Shown one piece after another: positions 1 through 11,152 of a stretch of DNA of 64,000 nt. Position 1 is the stretch's first letter; each line of letters starts with the position of its first letter. The notes under the pieces are model-generated. The model was not told the origin of the DNA. It saw only the letters and a program-made list of their open reading frames with translations, and searched no databases. The DNA comes from Melitaea cinxia (taxonomy: Eukaryota > Arthropoda > Insecta > Lepidoptera > Nymphalidae). Made by a program: the position numbers and the translations under genes. The stretch lies in assembly GCF_905220565.1 (NCBI RefSeq), contig NC_059416.1, forward strand, positions 3,348,001-3,412,000, read 5' to 3'.

Positions 1-440
1 TGTGTTAAATTTTGAAACCATACGAATGTTTAGGAATAAAAATCAAGATATAGTTACAAATTAAGTTAATAAAATTAATCTAAAATCTTCCAAACGTTGA
101 AAAGTTCAAAACTGTTTTAAAAACTATCTTTTTACAGCAAAAAAGAATAAAAAAAGTTTCGATAAATGAATAAAATAGTAGCATTTAAATGCAATAGAAA
201 GAAATATCTTATAATTCACCTCAGGAACTTTTTAATAGCGCTGCCAAAGGCTAGGGCAAAAACGTAAAAAACTACGACCAGGACTAAGGTACGCCACTTT
301 GCTCTGAAAGCTTACCTAAAGTTAGGGTAGTGCTTGATAACCGGAGATAAAGATGTAGCACCAATAACTTGTAACTAATTTGTTTTGTTGTGATAATTTT
401 GTCGAAGCCTTTGTCTAAATATTATTTTAAAAAAAAAAAA
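1..440. other. AT-rich non-coding DNA, nothing recognised
   Basis: No frame of note, no repeat family I recognise and no splice-flanked GC-rich patch. An A-run at about 429-440 leads into the repeat that follows. Confidence 0.5.
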
Positions 441-620
441 CGAGTGAGCTTTGGACCACATGACTGAAGTAAAACTTCTGCACAACAGGTCTGCACTGTG
501 TCTTAGATAAATGAAAAGTAAATAGCTATAAGCACACCTTTGGTAACGCTCTCGTCACGCATTCACCAGCTTACTCCCCAACTCAAGCGTCAAGAAGTTT
601 CACTTCAAAATTAAACTTAA
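441..620 (+). repeat. Dispersed repeat, family F, copy 1
   Basis: Similar to 6112-6360 over most of its length. Shared blocks include TGACTGAAGTA-AACTTCT, GCACTGTGTCTTAGAT, GTAACGCTCTC and the CACCA(A/G)CTTACTCCC block. The segment is bounded on the right by AGAAGTTTCACTTCA, close to the inverse of the GAAGTAAAACTTCT near its left end, so the ends can fold on each other. It has no coding capacity. The transposon superfamily is not recognised. Confidence 0.6.
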
Positions 621-640
621 GGCGTCTAGAATTCCTGACT

Positions 641-896
641 TTAGCAATATAATAATGTATATAGTATACGAGTAACTATATACAGATAACAAATTATCTA
701 AGTACATATAATAATATATCTCCACATGTTCGTAGTCAGGTAAAAACTTAAGAAGCTTAAATATGTTATATTTTTAGTGATTCAATGTTACCTATGCAAA
801 GATTTGGGTACTAGGGTAATAAGATCAGCGCACGTGGTATTACTATAATATAAAATAATGAAGTTTTAATAAGCAAAACTTGTACAGTCAGTCCGT
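641..896. other. AT-rich non-coding DNA
   Basis: Nothing recognised apart from AT-rich spacer. Confidence 0.4.
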
Positions 897-995
897 TCAG
901 CCTATTGCAGTCCACTGCTGAAAATAGGCCTCTTCAAGTTCGCGCCATACATCCCAGTTTTCCGCAATCCTCATGCAGCCTACATTGCCAATCTT
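897..995 (-). pseudogene. LINE reverse-transcriptase C-terminal remnant
   Basis: On the minus strand this stretch reads as a short open frame containing MRIAENWDVWRELEEAY and ending QQWTAIG. That is the familiar C-terminus of a lepidopteran non-LTR retrotransposon polyprotein (pattern RxAE-R-WR-LxEAYxQQWTAIG). Only about 31 codons survive; everything upstream is missing. The last 35 bp (AGGCCTATTTTCAGCAGTGG and following) is the same tail that closes the short elements at 22122, 29491 and 45247, and in variant form the SINE-A copies. It is therefore the reference for which LINE supplies that tail. The family identification rests on pattern memory; clade (RTE, CR1 or other) is not determined. 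Confidence 0.7.
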
Positions 996-1439
996 ACCTT
1001 ACGTAAAGCGCAACTTTTACACCCATTAATAAATAATAAGGTTTCAATAACATGTAATTATTAACTTAAAAATTAGCACGGGCCAGCAAACAGTACAACG
1101 GTTACTGCGACTCTTTTGTTAAAATTTATACTATTACCATCAATAAACTATTTTGTATTTCTTGAAACGAAAGTCTAAGAAAATCGTGTCAAGAAGTTTT
1201 TATATCTATTTTTGTAGTAAAACACAGATTGGTCAATTTTGAAATTAGAACATATATTGAAAAATTGTTGAGGACACTCTCTAATCAATACTGAAGCAGA
1301 AGTAGGCTAGCGTGCATACTTTGTCTTTTAAGCTTAAGGAAGAGGCAAGGTCAAAGGTCGCGGGTAAATGAGTCTTCTATACAAATAAATAAAATTGGAC
1401 TGTCTGTTTTTAATATTAAAATAACCGCTTTTACTAAAT

Positions 1440-1700
1440 GCATGTGGATGTATACACGGTGCATATACCAAAATAACATTTTTTACAGTTTTTGTCTGTC
1501 TGTCTGTCTGTTTGTTCCGACTAATCTCTGAAACGGATAGACCGACTTTGATGGGACTTTCACGGGAAGTTAGGTAATGTAATATGGAGTAACATTGGGC
1601 TTCTTTTATTTTAGATTTTGTATTTTTATTTTATAACACTGCCAACTGAACAATAACAATTTTTTTATATTCCACGCGACGAAGTCGCGGGCACAGCTAG
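1440..1700 (+). mobile_element. Non-autonomous Helitron, 3' part
   Basis: The 3' end is diagnostic. A 6-bp stem CGCGAC / GTCGCG with loop GAA (1675-1689) is followed after seven bases by CTAG (1697-1700) and a flanking T, the Helitron hairpin plus CTRR|T signature. The body holds a (TCTG)n run at 1492-1514 and a block (TTTGTTCCGACTAATCTCTG, about 1512-1531) that I associate with small lepidopteran Helitrons. No RepHel coding sequence. The left limit is approximate because no TC start could be fixed. Confidence 0.75.
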
Positions 1701-1701
1701 T

Positions 1702-4700
1702 TTAAAGATAAAAGTTAAATCGCGTATTAAATTTCGGTCAAATTCTGTTTGAAATCACCACTGGTAAAGTTGTTTTCTGTGACTGCGATATTTAATTTTC
1801 TTCTCAAAATTATGTCTTAGGTATTAGGATTAGGCCAATAGTGCCATATATTGTGTTGTATTTCGAAGTTACACGTTCCACGAGAAGCCAAACTAGTATC
1901 AATGTGCACCAAAAGCCCCTTGACCCAATTTCGTAATCGTCCGCAGCTCGACCGAATAAGATGCCGACTGAATTTCAAATACTCAGAAAACTTACCGAAT
2001 TCTTTCAGCGAAACAATTAAGTACACTTAAATAACTTCGTATTACTTGGTACTAAATTTCACGGTAGAAAACTTAATTAAATTTTTAGCTATTAATTGTT
2101 TATTAGTAATTTATATTTTGTGTTCAACACACAGTCATGGATTGCAGTTCAGCAAAGAAAACGATTAAAAAATTTGGAATAAATTGAGGATGAATAAAAT
2201 CCTCCATAGAATATATCCACACACGAAGGACACGAGCAGATCCTAAAGTTGAAACCTAATTAATTATTTAGACGCATCGCATAAAAACTGAAGCACGAAA
2301 TATTGATAAAGGGTGGCGTGATAAGGGGGTAACCGTACTATTGATCGGCGCCAACTCCCCAAGTGTATAGGTATAAAAAGCGTAACAAATTTTCGTCTTA
2401 AGAAAAGGAAAAGAAAAAATGTATACAGCCACCCTTTCGCTAGGGAGTGGGTCGCCACCCCGAATGGGGTTCAGGGTGGTGCATTTTTCTCGCGGTCCTG
2501 CTCGCTCTCGGACGTAAGATGTTACAAAGGATTCTTTGTTGGTGGACCAGTTAATTAGATTTTGGATATGCAGTTTTTCGGCGTCTCTTTTGTGTGGAGT
2601 TCGTCGTTAGGGCGTTCTTTGTCTGGCCGACGCTAAGATTAGATGGAGATTGGAACAATTTGATCTATAATGAGGTATTAGCTCGAGTCCTACTGGGACC
2701 TTTTCTTCTTGTCGGATAAAATCATACATGACTTCTGGATATGGGCTTAGAAAAAATATTGAGATTTTAATTAAATAACACAAATTATATTTGAACAACG
2801 TACTCGTACTAATTACATATTCCATTTTCCAAGAAAATATTTTTTAACTTACTTTACTCATTTAAACGGTAACCATTATAAAAAAGCGAAGAGGTATTCT
2901 ATTCCGGAAGATTAAAAGCTAAAACAAATTTCCGAAGGTATTATAATAAATTTCCGCGAATTCTTTACTTGAGTTTTGCCGATAGCACAGAATAGCAACG
3001 ACTGAACCACTGGGTCAGCTCACTCACGATCTTAATAACGGGTAATTTTGCCACGGGAAACTCGAGTCAATGGACTTGGAAATAAGGTTTAAAGTCGCTT
3101 GTAATAATAGTATTATAGATTATTATTAAGTAAAATTATGATAGCCACAGGACAGGCGTGATCCTTTTGAATAGAAGGTAAGTATGGTAGCGGTGTTATT
3201 GTATGAAACATGAGATTTACACAAAATCCGTAAAACGCCATTTATAACAGATTGATACTTGATATTTTGATGTACATTGATTCTGTGGTGAATTAGTTTC
3301 GTAAAAATGAATAACCAACTTATATAACTTTATAAATTAATAAGAGTTCTCTCTGTTTGATTTCCTTAACTTAAAATTAAAGAAACAACGACTTTTCAGG
3401 ATTAATATTAGCAAATAATGAGAAATGAAAAAGGGCTGTCTACATTTTCGGTAGTGCCTAGAACAATGACTACTCTCCTCCAAGCAATAGCAGTAAAAAG
3501 CATTGTCATAGTATGACATTTCTGAGCTTAATTGAATTTGACGTCTTTTGATATACATAAAACAGTATTTGAACAAACAAGGAAAATAATTTTTAACCTA
3601 ACAAACTTTTTACAAAGTGTAGTAACTAAATCTACATTTAATTTCCTTACTTGAATACATTATGACCAACTGTAAAAAAAAAAATTAAATGAAATTTTTT
3701 ACATATCTAATATAAATGTGAGTATTTAAATCACACACACATGCGCTATATACATAATCACGTATCTCACACGTGAAAAATTCAAAACAAAAAAGGATCT
3801 ATATTTAATTACTAACGTAATTAATAAAACATGCTCTCCCCGCTCACAGCGATAGAACGCTATCTTCCGAACACACACAAACTAATAATTAATCATCCAA
3901 CGTCTTTCCCCCCCCCGTCCCACCTCCTCCCAAGTTTAATTCCTACTTCACCCCTACTTTTTTCCGTAGCATGTTTTCATTTTGTACGTCTGGGAGTATA
4001 AGAAGCATTTTCTGAACGTGCAAATTGAATTTTGTGGTCACTCGGAATATTTTAGATGGTATAGAATATATCGAGTGGTTTTCCCGCGCTGTTTGTTTTA
4101 ATTTCTTCTTTTTTTCTTCATGTCTGATTTACGGCGCTTCCTTTATTACTGGAAATGTTTCTTTTTAGAGGTTAAATTGTTTTCTTTTCTCTGTATCGGA
4201 TATGGGAACGTAGCATAATGTTCATAAAATTAAAATTGATTTAAAATTCAAAAAATATAAGTATTTTAATTTAATTACAAAAAAAAATAGCAGGAAAACG
4301 TAACAAAATAGTAAACAAAATACTAAACAAGATAAGCCGTTAATAAAAGTCAAAAATAAAAGTACATTTTAAACATACTATAATTACTGATATTACACAA
4401 AATTAAAATTGATCTGTACATATAACTAATTTTTTCAATTGTATTTGTATTAGCTTAAAATGAAACACATCTAAATGTTATTAGTTATATACGGTTATAT
4501 AGTAGGTACGCGTGTTCCTGTCCCGGTAACTCGGTAACCGTAAAACTCGATCCATCCCGGCAGCAGATCAGATTAACTCCACAAGGCGAAGTGAAATTTA
4601 CATGTTTTTAAAGATTTTTTAATAAATACCAAGGACGGTATACATTCTTATCATTTTAAAATTACTTTAAAAGAAACTCTCTTTTAAGTTAATTAATTTT

Positions 4701-6111
4701 ATTTTAACAATTTTAAAATTCGAAATACAATTTTTGTTTTCGAATGCGATTTGAATTTTATTCTCAATTCGAATACGAATAAATGTTCCCTTATATTTTT
4801 AATAATAAATGTGATACATTTTTATTTTTGAAAATAATTGTAAATGAAACCATGTTAAATAAAAATAATAAATATATATTAATTTGTAAGTTAAGAATGT
4901 CACAAATGTAGAAATAATTTAGAAATGTTTTGTCATAAGTTTAGCTCCCAAGGTGCCCGGCCATTTACTCCGTATCTAATTATCTGTCATTGTAGGACTT
5001 AAAGGAATGCACTAAATTGTCGTAGGAGACCATTGTTTTTGATATTATGGACATTGGAATAATTTTATAGCGCTATAGTGCTGATCGATGATAATTTGGG
5101 TACAGAAGGATGAGTGAGTAACCTTTTGCTTATTTAATGTTTTGTGTCTTAAAAAATGTTTTTATGACTTTATATGTAAGGGTGCATACGTAGGGTACGT
5201 ATGTGTGTGTGTATAATATAGATACATAGCAGAGTTACACTATTAAACCCTTTTTCTTTATAGGTACTAAGTATTATAAAAATATAATTTTAATAGCAAC
5301 CGGATTTATTTTTAAATCTGCAGCAGACTATAAAACTTTAAGAAACGACAAAAGACGAATCAGTATTTATTACCAATATCATTCAATTTTAATTTTATTA
5401 ATTCATATTTAAAAAAAAACACGAGATTCTACCATTTATAAATTATTTTATGTAAATAATTGTAAATATATAAATTGTTTTAGACATATCTACTTACGAA
5501 ATACAAAAAGCGCTAAGTTGAGTTTTTTTTATCTGTTTTTAATTAAATTAATAACAACTTTATAACGAAAATATCATTTGAGAATAAATTTAACACGTAG
5601 TCTCTGTGACGATCCGGACAACAGTGGAAGCACAAAAGTAAAATTACAAGGATTTCCTAAAATACGGTTCATGTTTAATTTATAATTATAATTTCACTCG
5701 CGCCAGACGGAGGTTACGATAAAGATTGTTTTACACTCACGTGCGATGCTGAGACTATTAAATAGCAAAAATAACCGGATATAAAGTTTTATATCCGCGC
5801 TTTTAAAATAGCAATGGGGAGTAGTTAGTTACCTTTTTAGAGTACGATAAAGTTATTAGTATTATGACCCGAATTTAATAGGCATCCGGATATCCGAACA
5901 TTGGTCTTGTATACATTATTACTGCGCCTGCTCTTCGCAAATATGGTGTCATTATTTTTTTCCAAAATACTACATGTTACTTTGATTCTCTAGATATTTA
6001 AATACTTAGCTATAGTACATTACTTACTGTCAGTACAAGGTTTCTTATACAAGAAATTTATAAATAAAAATAACCATATTATCATATTATTACTATTATT
6101 ATTTAAAAAAA
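1702..6111. other. Long AT-rich non-coding stretch
   Basis: No gene recognised. A GC-richer patch at about 2430-2640 includes a small palindrome ACCCCGAATGGGGT and a donor-like GAC|GTAAGA at about 2512, but no acceptor or sensible frame. A C-run lies at about 3910. The region 4200-5600 is very AT-rich. Confidence 0.4.
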
Positions 6112-6360
6112 AACGGATGTGCTCTAGAAAACACGACTGAAGTACAACTTCTTTAGCAATAGGCCCGCACTGTGTCTTAGATATACGAAAGGTAACTGGC
6201 TATGAGAGAAAGAAAGATAGAAAATGTGTGCTTGCACCTCTCTCTCTTGATCCTTTTGCTTCTCGCGATCACACTTTTCGTAACGCTCTCTTCTCGTTTT
6301 CACCAACTTACTCCCAAAAACAAGCGTATTTAAGAGGAAAGGGTACCGGCTCTTTCTCCA
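6112..6360 (+). repeat. Dispersed repeat, family F, copy 2
   Basis: Second copy of the repeat at 441-620, longer by an internal purine/pyrimidine segment rich in GAGAGAAAG and CTCTCTCTTG. It ends at AAGAGGAAAGGGTACCGG, whose inverse recurs at 10436-10455. The 60-codon minus-strand frame here is a product of the repeat, not a gene. Confidence 0.6.
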
Positions 6361-6366
6361 TACAAA

Positions 6367-6678
6367 CGTAGTCGACTGTTTTCTCCCTGGATAATGACAC
6401 TAGATCAAATATTTTTGTGACATAGAACTCTTTGCTGCCATGACCATGCCCCTATGTTTTGATTTTTTTCATATTCTTATTATCATAGGAATTAGGAGAC
6501 TTCAAAAACTCGAAATTTTGCATAATTTTTTGTACATTTTCAGACACTCATTAAAAAAAATATATGCATATTTTCAAAAAAATGAAAACATAGGGGCATA
6601 GCCGAAGTCTTCTTTTATTTTCTAAAAATAAATTTAAAAAAAAATTGCCATGTTTTGAGGAGAAAACAGTCGACTACG
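6367..6678. mobile_element. Fold-back (MITE-like) element, 312 bp
   Basis: Terminal 20-bp perfect inverted repeats CGTAGTCGACTGTTTTCTCC at 6367-6386 and its complement at 6659-6678. A second inverted pair lies inside: ATGCCCCTATGTTTT at 6446-6460 and AAAACATAGGGGCAT at 6585-6599. The element can therefore fold over most of its length. No coding capacity; superfamily not assigned, and a target duplication is not clear. Confidence 0.65.
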
Positions 6679-7849
6679 AAACACTGTTTTGGTCAAAAAT
6701 TATCTACCTAAAACGGTCTGAGCTGCAGTTGTCCCTTTCTTGCTTTTTGGGGGATAGGTCTGGGGGAGGGAAGGGTCAAAGCAATACGTATATACGCCAG
6801 CGAAGTGATGCCTCATAGTCGATAATTATATCGATACACTAGTGATGTAATTTTTAGTCGATATTTTCCAAAATTCGTATTAACAAAATTAAATAATTTC
6901 TCTTTTCATAACTACAATAAAACCGTATTTGTATATGCGGTTTTTATTGTAACACTGTGCAAACCTGGGCTAACGAAGGGTTTCGCTAACAAATAACAAT
7001 GATAATTATGGTAAATAACTGTGTTGTTTGTTTTTGGTATCAAATTAAAGGGCTCAATACAAGGATTTCAAAAAAGTATATTATGATTATTATTACCGTA
7101 ATACTAATAAAAAATACAATAAGAAAGTTTAAAAAAATTAGGATTCTGCTCTTTCCCATGCCTATGCCAAGCAAGCTGCGAGCCGCGCTTCTTCCTCGCC
7201 TCCTAGGCGAAAAACAACTTCGGGGTTTACTCTTTCCAATATTTTTTTTTTATCAATTTCGGAATACTCTGTAAAAAGTTATGCATGGTCAAACATAAAT
7301 AAATATAGGTACGTGGCGACTTTAGAACCTCCTCTGTTTTTTTTTCATCGGTAAGGATGAAAGGAAGGAGCAGATTATTAAATTTGGTCGAATCTATGTA
7401 CCTATGCGATTCGTATTTAGACTTCGCAAATAGAATCATATTTCTGAATTGCGTAAAAAACTCAAGTGGCACCACTGGCGCAGCATTCCTTGGAACCCCG
7501 GGAACCTTGGGGCCCTATATCAAAATTAGTGGGGGGGCAGGCAAAATAATGGGTAAAGATTTCTCATTAAAAAATGCTTGCATTGAATTAAAATAAATAT
7601 TTATTGATTATAAGTTATTACTTTCTCCTAAAATAGACAATAGTGAGTGTAGTCTGCTGTAGCTGTTCCTGTTCCATCGAAAAACTTAGGTAATTTTTTA
7701 TCACTTTTAGTTTTGAAAAACATCAAGTTAATACCCCCGAAAAACTGGATGCAAGGCTATTGAATTTTATCAGTAATAATTCCATGAGTTCTTTAATGAA
7801 ATCAATGTTTTGAATTTCGGATTTTAAGCTAATTTAAAGAGCTTGTAGC
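6679..7849. other. Non-coding DNA
   Basis: No gene or repeat family recognised. A poly-G patch lies at about 7530. Opposite-strand frames near 7230-7600 overlap each other and show no domain. Confidence 0.4.
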
Positions 7850-8165
7850 ACCATTGAGCATTCCACGGTGCGAGCACGCGATGCGTAATGTGCACTATGA
7901 GCCGTGTCGTTTGTCGTGTTCTGCATTCTTTCGATGTCAAGAAGTCTAGTGGTGCTAATTGTATCCACCAGTGGTTTGCAACCAATGTGCGAGCTTCGTG
8001 CGCATTCTTTCCGCGTACATTCAAAGTGTGGAATGACCTTGCTAAAATTTGGGGGTTTTCAAGCGTCTAGTGTTTAAATCTTTTCTCTAAAGGCCATGGG
8101 CGACGGTAGCCGTTATAAATCAGATGGCTTCGTCTGCTTGTGTGCCCCATTCTTATATAAAAAAG
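7850..8165 (+). pseudogene. LINE 3' end with reverse-transcriptase C-terminal remnant
   Basis: The + strand frame at 7888-8070 contains CAFFPRTFKVWNDL, matching the FFPRT-R-WN-LP motif near the C-terminus of many non-LTR retrotransposon reverse transcriptases. It is followed by a short trailer GGCTTCGTCTGCTTGTGTGCC (8124-8144) and a TATAAAAAAG end. Only the final 60 or so codons are recognisable and the upstream frame is decayed, so this is a 5'-truncated, dead copy. The overlapping minus-strand frame is a shadow. Confidence 0.6.
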
Positions 8166-8394
8166 ATTAATTCATTGTTCATAATGATTAACTGAATCCC
8201 GAAATAAACGATGCAGAATGTTATCAACAATTGGGCGCACGCTTGACTCGGATAAAAGGGGATTGCTTTTCAGACTTCAGTCATTTCTGAAGTGAAAACT
8301 CTATAGGTATGTATGACAGTTTTTTTATTCTTTTTTCCAGGATTCACAAGATTAAGTGACATTGTAGATAACATTTTACTAATTTTTTTTTTAT

Positions 8395-8669
8395 GTCACT
8401 AAGTCGGCAAACAATCGTACGGCTCACCTGATGGTAAGCGATTACCGTAGCTTATAGACGCCTGCAACACCAGAAGCATCGCAAGCGCGTTGCCGACCCA
8501 ATCCCCAATCCCCCCCAGGAGCTCTGGTCACCTTACTCACCAACAGGAACACAATACTGCTTGAAAACAGTATTATTTTGCTGTGATCTTCTGTAAGGTC
8601 GAGGTACTACCCCAGTCGGGCTGCTCCATATTTTGAGCAGGAAATTCCTGCTGTGCCCTACCTCAGTCA
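8395..8669 (-). repeat. Dispersed retroelement 3' end, family Z, copy 1
   Basis: Read on the minus strand it runs from CTGAGGTAGGGCACAGCAGG through CCGACTGGGGTAGTACCTCG and GGTGAGTAAGGTGACCAGAG to TTACCATCAGGTGAGCCGTA and an A-rich end. The same block recurs at 30068, 31520 (degenerate), 32418, 52561 and 54434. The sense orientation is chosen from the A-rich side and the CATCAGGTG-GCCGT-CG-TTGCC trailer common in lepidopteran LINE 3' ends. Non-coding here. Confidence 0.65.
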
Positions 8670-8776
8670 AAACTTTTACTTACACACCTTAAAAAACACC
8701 CTGTAAATAGGGGGCCCCGTATCATTGATACGGCTGATATGGCAGTAGTTACGCCCTGAGTGGCACCCAATTCCCT

Positions 8777-8998
8777 ACTGCGGGAATACGTATATTCTCA
8801 ACTTACTTTACTCTATTCTTTTTAACCCTGTTGTACCTGCTTATCTAAAACGACGATTTAAATTTCTTAGTGATTCCAATGAACGCAGTCTTCGTTCTGA
8901 GGAAAGCTTACTTCTTGAATTTCCCTCTCACTCCTCTTTCTTTTATACTAAATCTTTCACTGTTCAAGCTTGTCGACTTAGGAATTCTATAGACGTGT
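8777..8998 (+). pseudogene. LINE reverse-transcriptase C-terminus
   Basis: An open frame of about 70 codons ending in TAA at 8998-9000. It reads YLKRRFKFLSDSNERSLRSE, then LEFPSHSSFFYTKSFTVQAC, then RLRNSI. This is the usual C-terminal domain of non-LTR retrotransposon polyproteins (pattern VP-H-T-FY-SF-VQA-RLWNSLP). The upstream part is missing, so the copy is 5'-truncated. The 3' UTR is interrupted by the fold-back element at 9012-9578 and resumes at 9579, so this LINE insertion is older than that element. Confidence 0.7.
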
Positions 8999-9011
8999 AA
9001 AATCGGTTTCT

Positions 9012-9578
9012 ATTTTTAACCGACTTCCAAAAAAGGAGGAAGCTCTCAATTTAACTGTATTTTTTATGTATGTTACTTCAGAACTTTTGACTGAGTGGAC
9101 CGATTTCAACATTTTTTTTAATCGAAAGGTGGTGTGTGTCATTTGGTCTCACTTAAGTTTATTTGAGATCTAACAACAACTTTTCGAGTTATATAAATAA
9201 TACGTTTTTACTTGACTATTTTCGTCGACCTACGTTGTATTATACAGCATAACTTTTTACTGGGTGTACCGATTTTGATGATTTTTAATTTAATCGAAAG
9301 CTGATGTTTATTGTGTAGTCATATTTAAATTTCATCGAGATCTGATAACAACTTTTTGAGTAATCTTTAATAACGCGTATTTACTTGACTATATTTTCGT
9401 CTACCTTTGTTGTATTACATGTCGATGTAATTGAAGTCGGCTTTTTTTCCTTTGCGTACAAGTCGAACTCGGTCGACCCAGTCAAAAGATCTGAAGTAAC
9501 ATATATACAAAAAAAAAGAAAAAGAAAAATACAGTCGAATTAAGAACCTCCTCCTTTTTTTGGAAGTCGGTTAAAAAT
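9012..9578. mobile_element. Fold-back element with ~90-bp inverted ends (567 bp)
   Basis: Both ends carry ATTTTTAACCGACTTCC followed by AAAAAAGGAGGA, on opposite strands. Similarity continues inward through CGACTGTATTTTT, GTTACTTCAGA and TTTTGACTG, about 90-100 bp with indels. The interior holds two diverged tandem units: TACTTGACTATTTTCGTC and TACTTGACTATATTTTCGTC, each with an ATCGAAAG..GATCTAATAACAACTTTT-type block. No coding sequence. Related pieces lie at 20395, 34524 and 48306. Superfamily not assigned. Confidence 0.7.
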
Positions 9579-9640
9579 CAATCTGATACGTATTATTATT
9601 TTCTGTTGGTGTACAATAAAGTGTATTATTATGTTATGTC
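9579..9640 (+). mobile_element. LINE 3' UTR tail, continuation of 8777-8998
   Basis: TTTTCTGTTGGTGTACAATAAAGTG (9599-9623) is a polyadenylation-type end, followed by a short TATTATTATG run. It resembles the tail at 32203-32317. It directly follows the nested fold-back element and is in the right place and orientation to be the rest of the 3' UTR of the upstream reverse-transcriptase fragment. Confidence 0.6.
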
Positions 9641-11038
9641 ATGTTAATCAACCACTCTTTAAAAAAATTCAATCGATTACGTAATTTGCCTAACTAAAAA
9701 AACATAAATAAAATAATAATTGAAAAAGTCGCCTTCATGATTTTTGTAAGTGTACATAATGTGTGAAATTGGTGTGATTTATATAGCTATCTTTGTGTAA
9801 TTATTGAATTTTTATCTTGTTCCAGCCTTTTCAATTGACTTTCTAATAGTTGTTCTTCACGCAGGCGGCTTTTCTTGTTTTTTTTTTTTTAAATCATAAT
9901 ATTATTTTTAACCATTGTTATATCGCCGCAATTATATGTTAATTAATACATATAACCTATACCTATGTATTAATAACTGCAACAAACATGAGACATTACA
10001 AATTATATAGGTACTAAGACAAACATTTTATACTATGTATGTACTACATTACATATATATACTATACTTACACTTATACTATGTACTACATGTATACACT
10101 ATAATTATGTATGTATTTCATTACCCATTCTTACACACACCTCAACCATGTAATTACATACCTAATTCATAAATAAAGTACCTAAGTATTTCAATAAAAC
10201 AAGCCAAATTCAGAAAAATAGCACTATGCGCTCTATGTACTCGAAGTCAATCACAAACGAAAGATGCGAATACTAAAATATCGTCAACAATTAATAGCTG
10301 AATAGCCGGCGCACGCACACTAACAATACGACAGTCACACATAAAAAAAACGGAGCGGAGATGGTGCGGGGCGCGGTAGCGGCATGCGGCGCGACAGAAA
10401 CATTTTATTCAAATACCTATTTTTGAAAAGTCTCTCCGGTACCCTTTCCTCTTAAAGAAGTTTTACTTCAAAAACTATGTAAATATCAAAGTTACTCAGT
10501 ATGTATAAGTAGGTATAACTTTGATTTAGTTCGTATGCGGTCAAGTCGCAATATCAGAAGACACACGAAGCCACATTTTCGAGTGAGAAATTAAATAATA
10601 AAAGTAACAAACGACCCGTGTGCACACCCCTTAACTTACCCCGTTTTGTCTTTTTCACGGCTTCAATTTAAAATTTTATTTCCTCGCTTGACCCGAGGGG
10701 AGTGGGGGGACTCATTATGACCAATTTTCCCCCCCACTATTTTTCCTAGCATTGTTTTAACTGTGATGGCTCATTTCTGTCTTTCATTCGGGTTTTTGTT
10801 AAGATTCAGCGTCGACTTATGTCTGTTTGTTTCTTTTTTGCGTCTTTTATTTTCGTTTACTTTTAATTCTTACTTCTTGATAATCGTGTTTGAGATTTAA
10901 ACGGGTCGGGTTTCGGATTTTTAATTCTATACTAGTCAGTCATTGTATTTTATACTAACAAAATCATTTGTACATGTTTGTAGTCCTACTTTTGTTGGAA
11001 TATTCTTTTTATATTTTTGTAAAAAAAAATTTAGCTGT
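9641..11038. other. Non-coding DNA with a GC-rich repeat fragment
   Basis: AT-rich throughout except about 10300-10395 (GGAGCGGAGATGGTGCGGGG and following). The block CCGGTACCCTTTCCTCTTAA (10436-10455) followed by GAAGTTTTACTTCA repeats, inverted, motifs found at the ends of family F (441 and 6112). So 10300-10480 is probably a diverged relative of that family. No gene seen. Confidence 0.4.
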
Positions 11039-11039
11039 A

Positions 11040-11152
11040 TCACAGTCTACTACTAGGCCTGCCGATTTTAACCTGTATATGATTTAAATATTTTTTAATA
11101 TCATATCAAAAATCGACCGTTCCAGCGGGGATCCGACTGACCGTGTCGGTGC
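11040..11152 (-). repeat. tRNA-derived SINE, family C, copy 1 (decayed)
   Basis: On the minus strand: TTAGAGCACCGACACGGTCAG, then GATCCCCGCTGGAACGGTCG, then ATTTTTGATATGAT. This matches the copy at 43890, but the box-B segment CCAGGTTCGATCCCC has lost its first half, so it should not be a competent Pol III template. Confidence 0.65.
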
